Of a stretch of 64,000 nucleotides of DNA, positions 26,501 through 36,469 are shown one piece after another; position 1 is the first letter of the stretch; each line of letters begins with the position of its first letter. Location: contig NZ_BPFX01000004.1 of NCBI RefSeq assembly GCF_019655855.1, positions 62,001 through 126,000 of the forward strand. Direction: 5' to 3'. The notes under the pieces were generated by a model. It was not told the origin of the DNA. It did not search any database and saw only the letters and a list, made by a program, of their open reading frames with translations. Made by a program: the position numbers and the translations under genes. This DNA is from Pseudomonas paralcaligenes (lineage in GTDB: Bacteria > Pseudomonadota > Gammaproteobacteria > Pseudomonadales > Pseudomonadaceae).

Positions 26501-27125
26501 TGCCCTCGGTGGCGTAGCGCAGGAGGAAGGCCAGGCCGAGGAACAGCAGCACCACGCCGATCCGCAGCACAGTGTTGCCGCCCAGCAGCCAGGCCTTGGC
26601 CAGGGAGATGCCGCGCTCGATGGGCGACGGCTCGCGCGGCTTCGCGGGACGGGGCTCGGGACGGCGCGGAGGAATCGGCGGCGGTGTGGGAACGTGAACG
26701 GCAGGCTGCGCAGCTTCGATGGCGGCCGGGGCCGGTGTCGCTTGCGGCAGCTCCGGCAGCTCCCAGACCAGTTCGTCCGGCATGGACTCGGGTGCGGGCG
26801 CGATCTCCGGTTCCGGCTCAGGCGACGCAGCTTCGGCCACCGGTGGCGCCTCGGGAGCCGGAGGCGACTCGGGGATCGCCGCCGTCGCCGGCCGGCCGCT
26901 TTCCAGCTTCACCAGCCGCTCGTACAGGGCCGTGGTGCCGTGTTCGAAACGCTCGGCGAAGCCCTTCAGCTCCCGGCGCAGCCCGGCGTTCTCCGCCGCC
27001 AGCTGCTGCAGCCGTAGCGCCTGGCCCAGCCCCAGGCCGATCAACCCGCCGAGCAGGGCCGAGGTCACCGATTCTCCGGCCAGTGCGCCGAGCACCAGGC
27101 CGACCAGCATGAAAATCCATTGCAT
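23526..27125 (-). CDS. DUF2339 large polytopic membrane protein
   Basis: A 1199-residue inner-membrane protein. An N-terminal hydrophobic hairpin (MQWIFMLVGLVLGALAGESV) is followed by a coiled-coil stretch (about 40-75), a Pro/Ala/Glu-rich linker (about 80-165, with PPIPPRRPEPRP), and then roughly 30 membrane helices to the C-terminus, beginning near ERGISLAKAWLLGGNTVLRIG. This is the DUF2339 layout. It is translationally coupled to the DUF3999 gene. Some members have been suggested to act at the cell surface, but the role is unknown. High GC is uniform with its neighbours. Confidence 0.85.
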   Translation of the reverse strand: MQWIFMLVGLVLGALAGESVTSALLGGLIGLGLGQALRLQQLAAENAGLRRELKGFAERFEHGTTALYERLVKLESGRPATAAIPESPPAPEAPPVAEAASPEPEPEIAPAPESMPDELVWELPELPQATPAPAAIEAAQPAVHVPTPPPIPPRRPEPRPAKPREPSPIERGISLAKAWLLGGNTVLRIGVVLLFLGLAFLLRYATEGMEVPVALRYAGVAASAIALLGLGWWLRRRNPNYGLMLQGTGIAVLYLTVFAAMRLHPLLDPKMALGLLVLVTAFSAILAVAQNALGLAVAAALGGFAAPILTSTGSGNHVALFSYFVLLNAGILAIAWFKAWRLLNLVGFVGTFGIGFAWGLRSYTPELLWSTEPFLVLFFLMYVAIGLLFARRKLREAADAPEGRDELLRWSRGRADYLDGTVLFGPPLVGFGLQYAVVQHIELAAAFSALALGLFYLGLARLLRGRNVLLLTETCLALGVVFGTLAIPLGLDARWTSAAWAVEGAGIYWLGLRQGRPLARAFALLLQLGAALAFLGQLDIGRDTLLDGAPLGALMLGAALLFTGWQLRRAPAEASRDWERAGLPWLAVAGLSFLYLIAPLCLGAEGTAIAWALAGLATLFAGLRLQARSFLFTAFAVQLLGGGVFLVQMQGGGLGDSGALHSGWRGLLVCSLIGLALVAGMLIAVRDRLVSQDARLMRGLSLVMLVGLLFVNLAVLFVLPWRSAAAVWAGSGLLIIWLSLRLQLRASFLFGLLLQVVGGVAFLAASPLLLGQLPSEGLRPLAHAGFWAPLVLALAAQVGAWRLRHVLLRQQAGALGSLSLQRLSQLLLAWGAGWWALALASEVLRFVDPAWQGVALLALAALSTGLWSWLAGRLRWRSLALLCLLLVPAAVVILLHLAHRTYHPAAGFGWLGWGLVFAAHLWSLRRLDGLLPAGPRSAAHVLGCWLVLGVLALELRYGLMLLAEHYNAWRWLGWAVLPSVFLLAMAAPRAWPWPVAAYAREYRVLAAAPLAVLMLGWIWLANVASDGNAEPLPYLPLFNPLELGMLLVLLAVYAWLRRGLPQLGLAAHGERIAQAVAGATLFAVLTAAVFRAAHHWGGVPYELDALLDSMLVQAGLSIVWTLIALPLMILGHLRARRELWLLGAALIAVVVAKLFFVELGNRGGLERIVSFIGVGVLLLVVGYFAPLPPRKTESPQVTS

Positions 27126-27339
27126 GCAGTATTTCCCGAGCCGTTGAGGCGAAATGCTTCACCGAGGAGCCACCGAGTATATCGGCGCACCGGACGCTAC
27201 CCAGTGATGACGTTGGCTAACTGGTGCATGGGCACAACGTTTCGCTTGCCTATGGTTTCAAAGCATGACCTGTAGCCATCAAGAGCAGGAGCCCAACCCG
27301 CGCAGCGGCTGATAAAAGCCATCAAGCAATTCGGAGCCG

Positions 27340-27665
27340 GAGTCCCCGTCAGGAGGCTGAGCGGAGGTGTTGCGCAGGGGGATGAGCCGCATGGATGCGG
27401 CGAAAGGCTTGAAGGGCCATGGATGGCCCTTGCAAGCCGGCCCCCCGGAGCAACACCGGAGGGAGGGAACCCCGCCGCAGGCGGGGCCGGATGCCGGGGT
27501 GCCCTTCTCTTGGGTTACTTTCTCTTGGGCAAGCAAGAGAAAGTGACTCGCCCGGGTGGGCGAAACCAGAAGTACCGGAACACTTGTTAGCCGGCTGAAC
27601 GACGGAGTACGGCTCCCGGATTTCATCCGGGCTACGACCGGTGCGCACGGCGCACCCTACGATGC
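27340..27665. repeat. Dispersed Pseudomonas repeat block in a gene-free stretch
   Basis: The 600-base gap between 27126 and 27733 holds no gene. From about 27340 it contains G/C-rich palindromic modules: a CCCCGCC...GGCGGGG hairpin around 27470-27490, TTCTCTTGGG modules with the inverse CAAGAGAAAGTGAC at 27505-27547, and GGATTTCATCC with GGTGCGCACGGCGCACC at 27618-27660. The last third (GCGAAACCAGAAGTACCGG onward) recurs in the same orientation at 33108-33221. This is a dispersed intergenic repeat family seen across pseudomonads. The part before 27340 shows nothing I can name. Confidence 0.7.
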
Positions 27666-27687
27666 ACTCCGCCCAGCGACACGCACC

Positions 27688-27720
27688 ATGAAAAAGCCCC
27701 GCCTAGGCGGGGCTTTTTTC
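27688..27720 (-). terminator. Bidirectional rho-independent terminator
   Basis: A perfect palindrome centred at 27705 (AAAAAGCCCCGCCT/AGGCGGGGCTTTTT): a G/C-rich stem flanked by A-run and T-run, so it can terminate in both directions. It lies directly downstream of the acyl-CoA dehydrogenase gene ending at 27734. Confidence 0.85.
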
Positions 27721-27733
27721 ACACCGGGGCGAC

Positions 27734-29512
27734 TCAGAATTGAGTGGCGTCCAGCAGGTACAGCGGCTCGCTACCGGCCTTGACCGAGGCGGTCAGGGAG
27801 TGGATGCGCGGCAGCAGGCGGGCGAAGAAGAAACGTGCGGTGCCCAGCTTGCTGGCGTAGAAGTCATCCTGGCCTTCCTTGCCCTGCGCGGCACGCGCCA
27901 TCAGCGCCCATACGTAGGCGTAGGCGGTGTAGCCGAACACGTGCAGGTACTCCACCGAGGCGGCGCCGATTTCGTTCGGGTTGGCCTTGGCGCGGTCCAG
28001 GACCCAGGCGGTCAGCTCGTCGAGGTTCTCCACGGCCGCCTTCAGCGGTGCGGTGAACTCGCCCAGCGAGGCGTCAGCGCTGGCGATGAAGGCCTTGATC
28101 TCCTCGGCGAAGTGGCGGTAGTAGCTGCCGCCGCTACCGACGATCTTGCGACCCATCAGGTCCAGCGACTGGATACCGTTGGTGCCTTCGTAGATCTGGG
28201 TGATGCGGCAGTCGCGGATCAGCTGCTCCTGGCCCCACTCGCGGATGAAGCCGTGGCCGCCGAAGATCTGCTGGCCGTGCACGGTGGTTTCCAGGCCCAT
28301 GTCGGTCAGGAAGGCCTTGGCCACCGGGGTCAGCAGGGCGACCAGTTCCTCGGCGCGCTTGCGGGTGGTGGCGTCTTCGCTGTACTTGGCGGTGTCCAGC
28401 TGCATGGCGACGTAGCTGGAGAAGGCACGGCCGCCCTCGTTCAGCGCCTTCATGGTCAGCAGCATGCGGCGCACGTCCGGGTGCACGATGATCGGGTCGG
28501 CGGCCTTGTCCTTGTTCACCGGGCCGGTCGGCGCGCGGCTCTGGATACGGTCGCGGGCGTACTCGATGGCGCTCTGGTAGGAGCGCTCGCCCAGGGCCAG
28601 GCCCTGGATGCCGACGCCCAGGCGCTCGTAGTTCATCATGGTGAACATGGCGTTGAGGCCCTTGTTCGGCTCGTCGACGATCCAGCCGGTGGCGCCGTCG
28701 AAGTTCATCACGCAGGTGGCCGAGGCCTTGATGCCCATCTTGTGCTCGATGGAGCCGCAGCCCAGGCTGTTCTTCTCGCCCAGGGAGCCGTCGGCGTTGA
28801 CCATCACCTTCGGCACCAAGAACAGCGAGATGCCCTTCGGACCGGCCGGGGCGTCCGGCAGCTTGGCCAGCACCAGATGGATGATGTTCTCGGTCAGGTC
28901 ATGCTCGCCGCCGGTGATGAAGATCTTGGTGCCGGTGATCTTGTAGCTGCCATCGGCCTGGGGCTCGGCCTTGGTGCGGATGATGCCCAGGTCGGTGCCG
29001 GCGTGCGGCTCGGTCAGGCACATGGAGCCGGCCCAGACGCCGGAGTACATGTTCGGCAGGTACTGTTGCTTCAGCTCTTCGCTGGCGTGGTTGAGGATCG
29101 ACAGGCAGGCGCCCGCGGTCAGCATCGGGTACAGGCCGAAGGACAGGTTGGCCGAGTTGACCATTTCCTCGACCTGGGCGCCGATCGCCTTGGGCATGCC
29201 CATGCCGCCGAACTCCGGCGAACCGCCGACGCCGACCCAACCGCCTTCGGCGTAGGTGCGGTAGGCCTCGGGGAAGCCTTCCGGGGTCTTCACCGCGCCT
29301 TCGTGCCAGGAGCAGCCTTCCTCGTCGCCACTGCGGTTCAGCGGGGCGATGGTGCCGCCGGTGACCTTGCTGGCCTCTTCCAGGATGGCGGACGCGGTGT
29401 CGACGTCGACCACTTCGGCCAGGCCGGGCAGCTCGGCCCACAGCTTGGAGACCTCGAAGACTTCATTGAGTACGAAGCGCATGTCGCGCAGGGGAGCTTT
29501 ATAGTCGGCCAT
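27734..29512 (-). CDS. Long-form acyl-CoA dehydrogenase (paralogue 1)
   Basis: A 592-residue flavoenzyme that removes the alpha-beta hydrogens of acyl-CoA in beta-oxidation, passing electrons via FAD to ETF. It belongs to the long pseudomonad type with an extra N-terminal helix domain (MADYKAPLRDMRFVLNEVF) and a C-terminal extension. Family segments: [66 protein letters not shown] and QIFGGHGFIREWGQEQLIRD. The start at 29512 is set by conservation with the two paralogues at 31492 and 35106. It is last in the cluster and followed by a terminator. Confidence 0.9.
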   Translation of the reverse strand: MADYKAPLRDMRFVLNEVFEVSKLWAELPGLAEVVDVDTASAILEEASKVTGGTIAPLNRSGDEEGCSWHEGAVKTPEGFPEAYRTYAEGGWVGVGGSPEFGGMGMPKAIGAQVEEMVNSANLSFGLYPMLTAGACLSILNHASEELKQQYLPNMYSGVWAGSMCLTEPHAGTDLGIIRTKAEPQADGSYKITGTKIFITGGEHDLTENIIHLVLAKLPDAPAGPKGISLFLVPKVMVNADGSLGEKNSLGCGSIEHKMGIKASATCVMNFDGATGWIVDEPNKGLNAMFTMMNYERLGVGIQGLALGERSYQSAIEYARDRIQSRAPTGPVNKDKAADPIIVHPDVRRMLLTMKALNEGGRAFSSYVAMQLDTAKYSEDATTRKRAEELVALLTPVAKAFLTDMGLETTVHGQQIFGGHGFIREWGQEQLIRDCRITQIYEGTNGIQSLDLMGRKIVGSGGSYYRHFAEEIKAFIASADASLGEFTAPLKAAVENLDELTAWVLDRAKANPNEIGAASVEYLHVFGYTAYAYVWALMARAAQGKEGQDDFYASKLGTARFFFARLLPRIHSLTASVKAGSEPLYLLDATQF

Positions 29513-29707
29513 CAGGGCAATCCTCGAACGGAGCAACGAGCGGCCGAAAGAGCCGGCCGCTTTGAGTGCAGCCCTCGAGTCTATAAGAACACCCTATTAG
29601 GACATAGGTTCTGTTTGTGACCGACAAGCCACAAGCCGTCCATAATTTCATAACAACGGAAAAGGCCCGCCGTAGCGGGCCTCCCGAGGGCTCGGCGACC
29701 GTCTCGA

Positions 29708-31492
<1,785 letters not shown>

Positions 31493-31612
31493 CACGGCCT
31501 CTCCATGAAGGGCACGCCGACGCGGCGCACGCACTGCACGGAAACTACTGCGCGACGGCCGGGCGGAACAACGACGCTGCGGACGCTGAATGCAGCGTCA
31601 TAACTCCACCGC

Positions 31613-32905
31613 TCAGGCGGCCGGCGACTTCACCCGCACGGCGCCACGACGGCTCTCGCCCTGCGCCATCACGCGGTTGCGCCCGGCCTGCTTGGCCGCG
31701 TAGAGGGCCTTGTCCGCGCTGCGGATCACCTCGTCGGCGCCGCGCTGGTGCGCCTCCCGCTCGGCCATGCCGATGCTGATGCTCACCGACACCGTGGGGA
31801 CGCTGCCGGCCGTGCGGCGCTGGCGTCCTTCCTTGTCGCTCGCCGGCCGCTGCTGCTTGTCGCGCAGCTGCAGGGGATAGCTCTCCACCGCCTCGCGCAC
31901 CGCCTCCAGATACGGCCGGCACTCGTCGAGGGTCTTGCCCGGGAACACCAGGGTGAATTCCTCGCCGCCGTAGCGGTAGGCCTTGCCGCCACCACCGACC
32001 CGGCGCAGCCGGCTGGCGACCAGGCGCAGCACCTGGTCGCCGACGTCGTGGCCGTGGGTGTCGTTGAATTTCTTGAAGTGGTCGACGTCGGCCATGGCGA
32101 TCACGTAGTTGCGCCCCAGGCGTTCCAGACGGTCGTTCAGCGCGCGACGCCCCGGCAGGCCGGTCAGCTCGTCGCGATAGGCCATCTGGTAGGCTTCGTG
32201 GACCACCGCCGCGACCAGCATCAGCATCACCAGGCTGCTCATCACCTGCAGCGCGTGGGGCAGGATGAAGGTGTTGGGCAGCATCCACAGCAGGCCGAGC
32301 AGGCCCAGGAACAGAGCAGCGTGCACCGGCCGCGGCTGGCGCAGGTACTGCACCAGCAGCAGCGCGCCGGCGATCAGGAACAGCGGATAGGCGAGCTGGA
32401 TCAGGCTCATCCACTGGCCGTGCCAGAGCGGCCAGTGAATTTGCGCCAGCCAGGCCTGCAGCACCTCGGGAAAGCGCCGGGCCAGGGCCGCGAAGGTGCC
32501 GCCGACCGCCACCAGCACGGCGGCGCGGGCCACCATGTCCTGCAGCAGATGGCTGCGCTCGCGCCAGGCGCCGTAGAGGCCGTAGAACAGCGGCAGCAGC
32601 AGGCTGCACAGGTGGAACACCAGCGCGGCGTCCTCGCGCACCTGGCCGTGCTCGCGGAAGTGGTCGGTCTGAGTGTCGAGCAGGAAGTAGGCGAGGTACA
32701 CCACCACCAGCAGGGAGAACTCCCGCTGGCGGCCGTAGGCCACGCAGAAGGCGCCGCCGAGCAGCAGGAGCAGGGTCGGCAGCACGTTGAACAGGGACTG
32801 GAAGAACTCGCTGAGCGAGTCCATGCGCGCGACCACCAGCCCGGCCACCAGCAGCGGCAGCGCTGTCAGCAGATGATGGGGGCGATAGGCGGCGAGACGT
32901 GGCAC
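31613..32905 (-). CDS. Membrane GGDEF diguanylate cyclase
   Basis: About 430 residues. The N-terminal region has six to eight membrane helices (from HHLLTALPLLVAGLVVARMD to LQVMSSLVMLMLVAAVVHEA); the C-terminal GGDEF domain starts at AYRDELTGLPGRRALNDRL, with DVDHFKKFNDTHGHDVGDQ and the signature YRYGGEEF. It should make c-di-GMP from two GTP. The RxxD inhibitory site expected five residues before GGEEF is absent (GGGG there), so feedback inhibition may be lost. The start is uncertain: GTG 32905 is chosen because upstream codons run into the repeat; an ATG 27 codons later is the alternative. It separates two acyl-CoA dehydrogenase paralogues. Confidence 0.8.
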   Translation of the reverse strand: MPRLAAYRPHHLLTALPLLVAGLVVARMDSLSEFFQSLFNVLPTLLLLLGGAFCVAYGRQREFSLLVVVYLAYFLLDTQTDHFREHGQVREDAALVFHLCSLLLPLFYGLYGAWRERSHLLQDMVARAAVLVAVGGTFAALARRFPEVLQAWLAQIHWPLWHGQWMSLIQLAYPLFLIAGALLLVQYLRQPRPVHAALFLGLLGLLWMLPNTFILPHALQVMSSLVMLMLVAAVVHEAYQMAYRDELTGLPGRRALNDRLERLGRNYVIAMADVDHFKKFNDTHGHDVGDQVLRLVASRLRRVGGGGKAYRYGGEEFTLVFPGKTLDECRPYLEAVREAVESYPLQLRDKQQRPASDKEGRQRRTAGSVPTVSVSISIGMAEREAHQRGADEVIRSADKALYAAKQAGRNRVMAQGESRRGAVRVKSPAA

Positions 32906-33016
32906 GTGCGGTTTCGGGATGGCTGGCGGGATGCGGCATTTTGCCCGTATCGCCGGCAAAGACCAGCGGAAATCGCTCGCATTCCGTCGGCGAGCGACGG
33001 TTCCTGGATGAAGCGC

Positions 33017-33219
33017 CGTAGGGTGCGCCATGCGCACCAATAAGCCGGCAACTCCGATGCTCAGCTGTTGACCCAGCGGCATGAAAGTTCTGGTTTCGCC
33101 CTCCTGAGCGAAACCAGAAGTATCGGAACACGCGGCAATCGACTGGGAAGTCCAGGCTCCGACCGAACCGCTCCCGGATTTCATCCGGGCTACGACCGGT
33201 GCGCGCGGCGCACCCTACG
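33017..33219. repeat. REP doublet / MITE-like element
   Basis: About 200 bases bounded by inverted copies of a 22-base imperfect palindrome: CGTAGGGTGCGCCATGCGCACC at 33017-33038 (first part CGTAGGGTGCGCC) and its reverse form ending GGCGCACCCTACG at 33198-33219. The interior carries GCGAAACCAGAAGTATCGG and CTCCCGGATTTCATCCGGG, also found at 27559-27635. The gap from 32906 to 33245 has no gene. Confidence 0.7.
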
Positions 33220-33245
33220 AGCATGCCCTGCCAGGAATGCAGGCC

Positions 33246-33275
33246 AAAAAAAACCGCGGCCCGAAGGCCGCGGTT
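33246..33275 (-). terminator. Rho-independent terminator after acyl-CoA dehydrogenase 3
   Basis: Ten-base-pair stem AACCGCGGCC/GGCCGCGGTT with a CGAA loop. On the minus strand it is followed by a run of U (A-run at 33246-33253 on the plus strand). It sits 26 bases after the gene ending at 33301. Confidence 0.85.
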
Positions 33276-33300
33276 CTTGTGACCCGAGGTCGGACCGGAC

Positions 33301-35106
33301 TCAGTAGCCCAGAGCGAAGTGCTCTTCGTCCATGTCCATCAGGTTGCTGGCGCCGGACAGCATGGTCGCAACGTGGGTACGGGTACGCGGCAGGATGCGC
33401 TCGAAGTAGAAGCGCGCGGTCTGCAGCTTGGCCTTGTAGAAGGCCTCTTCCTCGGTACCGGCAGCGATCTTCTCGGCGGCCAGGCGGGCGATGTCGGCCC
33501 AGAAGTAGGCCAGGCAGGCGTAGCCGGAGTACATCAGGTAGTCCACCGAGGCGGCACCGACTTCTTCGCGGTCCTTCATCGCGGCCATGCCCACTTTCAT
33601 GGTCAGGTCGCCCCACTCCTTGTTCAGTTGGGCCAGCGGTGCGACGAGGCCTTTGATGGCTTCGTTGCCTTCGTTGGCCTGGCAGAACTTGTGCACGATC
33701 TTGGTGAAGCCTTTCAGGGCTTCGCCTTGGGTCATCAGGACTTTACGACCCAGCAGGTCGAGAGCCTGGACACCGGTGGTGCCTTCGTACAGGCAGGAGA
33801 TACGGCTGTCACGCACGTTCTGCTCCATGCCCCACTCGGCGATGAAGCCGTGGCCACCGTAGATCTGCACGCCGTGGTTGGCGGCCTCGAAGCCGACTTC
33901 GGTCATGAACGCCTTGGCGATCGGAGTCAGGAACGCCAGCATCGCGTCGGCGGCCTTCTTCTCTTCTTCGTCCTGGCTGTACTTGACGATGTCGACCTGC
34001 TTGGCGGTGAAGTACACCATCGCGCGGTTGCCTTCGGCGAAGGCCTTCATGGTCAGCAGCATGCGACGCACGTCCGGGTGGACGATGATCGGGTCGGCAG
34101 CCTTGTCCGGGGCTTTCGGGCCGGTCAGGGAACGCATCTGCAGACGCTCGCGAGCGTATTTGATGCCGCCCTGGAAGGCGATTTCGGCGTGGGCCAGGCC
34201 CTGCAGAGCAGTACCCAGGCGAGCAGTGTTCATGAAGGTGAACATGCAGTTCAGGCCTTTGTTGGCCGGGCCGATCAGGTAGCCGGTGGCACCGTCGAAG
34301 TTCATCACGCAGGTGGCGTTGCCGTGGATGCCCATCTTGTGCTCCAGGGAGCCACAGGAAACGGCGTTGCGCGAACCGACGCTGCCGTCGGCGTTGACGT
34401 TGAACTTCGGCACGATGAACAGGGAGATGCCCTTGGTGCCTTGCGGGGCGTCGGGCAGGCGGGCCAGCACGATGTGGACGATGTTGTCGACCATGTCGTG
34501 TTCGCCGGCGGAGATGAAGATCTTGGTGCCGGACACCTTGTAGGAACCGTCAGCCTGCGGCTCGGCCTTGGTGCGCAGCATGCCCAGGTCGGTACCGCAA
34601 TGCGGCTCGGTCAGGCACATAGTGCCGGTCCACTCGCCGGATACCAGCTTGGTCAGGTAGGTGTGCTTCTGCTCGTCGGTGCCGTGGGCTTCGATGGTGT
34701 TCATCGCGCCGTGGGACAGGCCGGGGTACATGCCCCAGGACCAGTTGGCTTCGCCGACCATCTCGCTCAGGGCCAGGCCCAGGGACTCCGGCAGGCCTTG
34801 GCCGCCGTGGTCGACGTTGTGCGCCAGGCTCGGCCAGCCGCCTTCGACGAACTGCTGATAGGCTTCCTTGAAGCCGGTCGGGGTCTTCACACCGGACTCG
34901 GACCAGGTGCAGCCCTCGAGGTCACCGACACGGTTCAGCGGAGCGATGACTTGCTCGCAGAACTTGGCGCCTTCTTCCAGGATGGCGCTGACCATGTCCG
35001 GGGTGGCGTCTTGGCAGCCGGGCAGGCTCTGATAGTGCGCTTCGTAGCCGAGCAGTTCGTCGCGAACGAAACGGATATCACGCAAGGGGGCCTTGTACTC
35101 AGGCAT
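33301..35106 (-). CDS. Long-form acyl-CoA dehydrogenase (paralogue 3)
   Basis: A 601-residue acyl-CoA dehydrogenase from ATG 35106 ([19 protein letters not shown]). Segments [51 protein letters not shown] and [19 protein letters not shown] match the family and the two paralogues downstream. It has its own terminator, so it is probably transcribed separately from the GGDEF and the other two. The tandem PsrA-type operator at 35213-35239, about 107 bases upstream of the start, points to derepression by long-chain fatty acids. In P. aeruginosa three such genes lie together beside the bio genes, as here. Confidence 0.92.
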   Translation of the reverse strand: MPEYKAPLRDIRFVRDELLGYEAHYQSLPGCQDATPDMVSAILEEGAKFCEQVIAPLNRVGDLEGCTWSESGVKTPTGFKEAYQQFVEGGWPSLAHNVDHGGQGLPESLGLALSEMVGEANWSWGMYPGLSHGAMNTIEAHGTDEQKHTYLTKLVSGEWTGTMCLTEPHCGTDLGMLRTKAEPQADGSYKVSGTKIFISAGEHDMVDNIVHIVLARLPDAPQGTKGISLFIVPKFNVNADGSVGSRNAVSCGSLEHKMGIHGNATCVMNFDGATGYLIGPANKGLNCMFTFMNTARLGTALQGLAHAEIAFQGGIKYARERLQMRSLTGPKAPDKAADPIIVHPDVRRMLLTMKAFAEGNRAMVYFTAKQVDIVKYSQDEEEKKAADAMLAFLTPIAKAFMTEVGFEAANHGVQIYGGHGFIAEWGMEQNVRDSRISCLYEGTTGVQALDLLGRKVLMTQGEALKGFTKIVHKFCQANEGNEAIKGLVAPLAQLNKEWGDLTMKVGMAAMKDREEVGAASVDYLMYSGYACLAYFWADIARLAAEKIAAGTEEEAFYKAKLQTARFYFERILPRTRTHVATMLSGASNLMDMDEEHFALGY

Positions 35107-35212
35107 AGCGGTAAACCTCTACGGTGGATTCCTTGGTATTGGGATGACCGTCTGGAGCGGTCGTTCGCGGGATTTCTCCCGGCGCCCGGCAGGCACTAAC
35201 CGGCCCGGCACT

Positions 35213-35239
35213 CAAACAGGCGTTTGAAACATACGTTTA
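35213..35239. promoter_or_regulatory. Tandem PsrA-type operator
   Basis: CAAACAGGCGTTTG (35213-35226) is a perfect CAAAC-N4-GTTTG palindrome and overlaps a second half-conserved copy, GAAACATACGTTTA (35226-35239). The PsrA motif established in P. aeruginosa is (C/G)AAAC-N2-4-GTTT(G/C). PsrA is a TetR-type repressor of beta-oxidation genes released by long-chain fatty acids. Location upstream of an acyl-CoA dehydrogenase fits. Confidence 0.75.
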
Positions 35240-35274
35240 CGCCCAATCCTTGTCAAGCACCCGCCAGCCCCGTT

Positions 35275-36009
35275 TCACGCCATCAGGTCGACGGTCGCCG
35301 ACGGGGTCTGCAACTGGGCGAGACGCTGGTAGATATTCAGCCCGGGCGGCGGTGCGAGGGGCTGTTTCGTCTGCCCTTGATCTTCGTCTTCGGCGGCACG
35401 CTTCTCCTCTTCCTCCGCCAGGCGCTCCTCGCGTTGCTCGCTACGCGCCTCGGCGGCGGCCATCGCCTCCTCCCGACGCAGCTGGGCCAGTTCAGCGCGA
35501 GCCTGGGTCGCCTGGGCCGCGGCTTCGGCAGCGACGCGCAGGTCCTGGGCCGAGGGCTCCGCGGGCGCCAGGGCGGCGCGCTGCACCAGCTCCATCTTGC
35601 GCAGGGTGGCCTCGGGGTCGTTGGGGATGGGGCTGGTGTCGATGCCGACTTCGCCGGCGACGGCGTAGCTCTTGCCGTCCGGGCCGCGCTTGAAAGTATA
35701 GGTGGGGGCGCCGGCATAGGCGCCACCGACCGACGCGTGCGCCTGCTCGTGGGCGCGCACCTCGCGGTCGCGGCTGGCCAGCTCGGTGATTTCCTGCTGC
35801 TCCTGGCGCAGTACCTCCGCTTCGCGCACGGTCCGGGCATTGCCCTCGGCGCCCGGGCGGGTGCGCTCCTCGTCCGGGTCGCGCAGCGTGCTCGAATCGG
35901 CGGCGGCCTCGACGGGGCGGGCGGAGAGATCCTGTTCGGACGAAGGCGGACGCACCGCCTGTGGCGACGGCGGCGGAGCAGCGTAGGCGATGGCGCTGCC
36001 GATCTGCAT
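35275..36009 (-). CDS. Putative metalloprotease, SprA-related family
   Basis: A 244-residue protein of the SprA-related / CJM1_0395 putative metalloprotease family. The core motif is [20 protein letters not shown], which contains HEQAH (HExxH zinc site), followed by [20 protein letters not shown] and [20 protein letters not shown]. The C-terminal third is a long charged coiled coil (about 165-215, [20 protein letters not shown]). There is no signal peptide; proteolysis has not been shown for the family to my knowledge. A flagellar-rod-like small gene is 60 bases upstream on the same strand, suggesting a two-gene unit. Confidence 0.75.
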   Translation of the reverse strand: MQIGSAIAYAAPPPSPQAVRPPSSEQDLSARPVEAAADSSTLRDPDEERTRPGAEGNARTVREAEVLRQEQQEITELASRDREVRAHEQAHASVGGAYAGAPTYTFKRGPDGKSYAVAGEVGIDTSPIPNDPEATLRKMELVQRAALAPAEPSAQDLRVAAEAAAQATQARAELAQLRREEAMAAAEARSEQREERLAEEEEKRAAEDEDQGQTKQPLAPPPGLNIYQRLAQLQTPSATVDLMA

Positions 36010-36069
36010 CAGACCCTCCTCGCACCGCCGGGGCGAGCCCCCGGGGTCACTGCGACGCCGACAGCCCCG

Positions 36070-36372
36070 TCAGGCGCGGGTGTCGATCAGGGTACCCAGC
36101 ACTTCGTCGGCGGTTTCCACCACCCGCGCGCTGGCCTGTACCTCGTTGCGGCCCTGGGTCAGGCCCACCAGGCTCTGCGCCAGGTCGGGCTCGTTGGCCG
36201 GCCGAGCCTGCGAGGTCGGCTGCGCCTGCTGGGTCTGCTGGGTCGGCGCCGGCTGTTGTGGCTGGGTCGGCAGGGTGTTGCTGGCGATTTCGCTGGCCGC
36301 CTGCTCGACACGGCGCTGCCCGGCCTGGATGCCGCTGAGGCCCGCGTTGAAGGCGCTTCCGGAGATTTGCAT
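36070..36372 (-). CDS. Flagellar rod/hook-like small protein
   Basis: A 100-residue protein with the two ends of flagellar axial proteins: N-terminal MQISGSAFNAGLSGIQAGQR with a heptad-like helix (RRVEQAASEIASNT), and C-terminal LVGLTQGRNEVQASARVVET followed by ADEVLGTLIDTRA, the FlgC/FlgE-type closing helix. Between them is a short Gln/Pro-rich linker (about 35-60) in place of the usual globular domain. Similar pseudomonad proteins are sometimes mislabelled as PQQ biosynthesis proteins. It lies outside any flagellar cluster, next to the putative metalloprotease. Confidence 0.65.
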   Translation of the reverse strand: MQISGSAFNAGLSGIQAGQRRVEQAASEIASNTLPTQPQQPAPTQQTQQAQPTSQARPANEPDLAQSLVGLTQGRNEVQASARVVETADEVLGTLIDTRA

Positions 36373-36469
36373 GCTGGTGACTCCCTGACGGGGACAGACT
36401 CGTGCCGGTAATTGAAGCAGATAATGCTCAAAAAACGTACAAGCAAAGCGCTATCAATCGATCAACGGC

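Noticed and set aside
23730..27017. 1095-codon plus-strand frame opposite the DUF2339 gene
   Set aside because: Gln/Arg/Ala-rich shadow translation with no domain; the opposite strand encodes a coherent polytopic membrane protein coupled to DUF3999.
27340..27665. CRISPR array or insertion sequence
   Set aside because: No regularly spaced direct repeats with unique spacers, no transposase frame and no target-site duplication; the modules are palindromic dispersed repeats.
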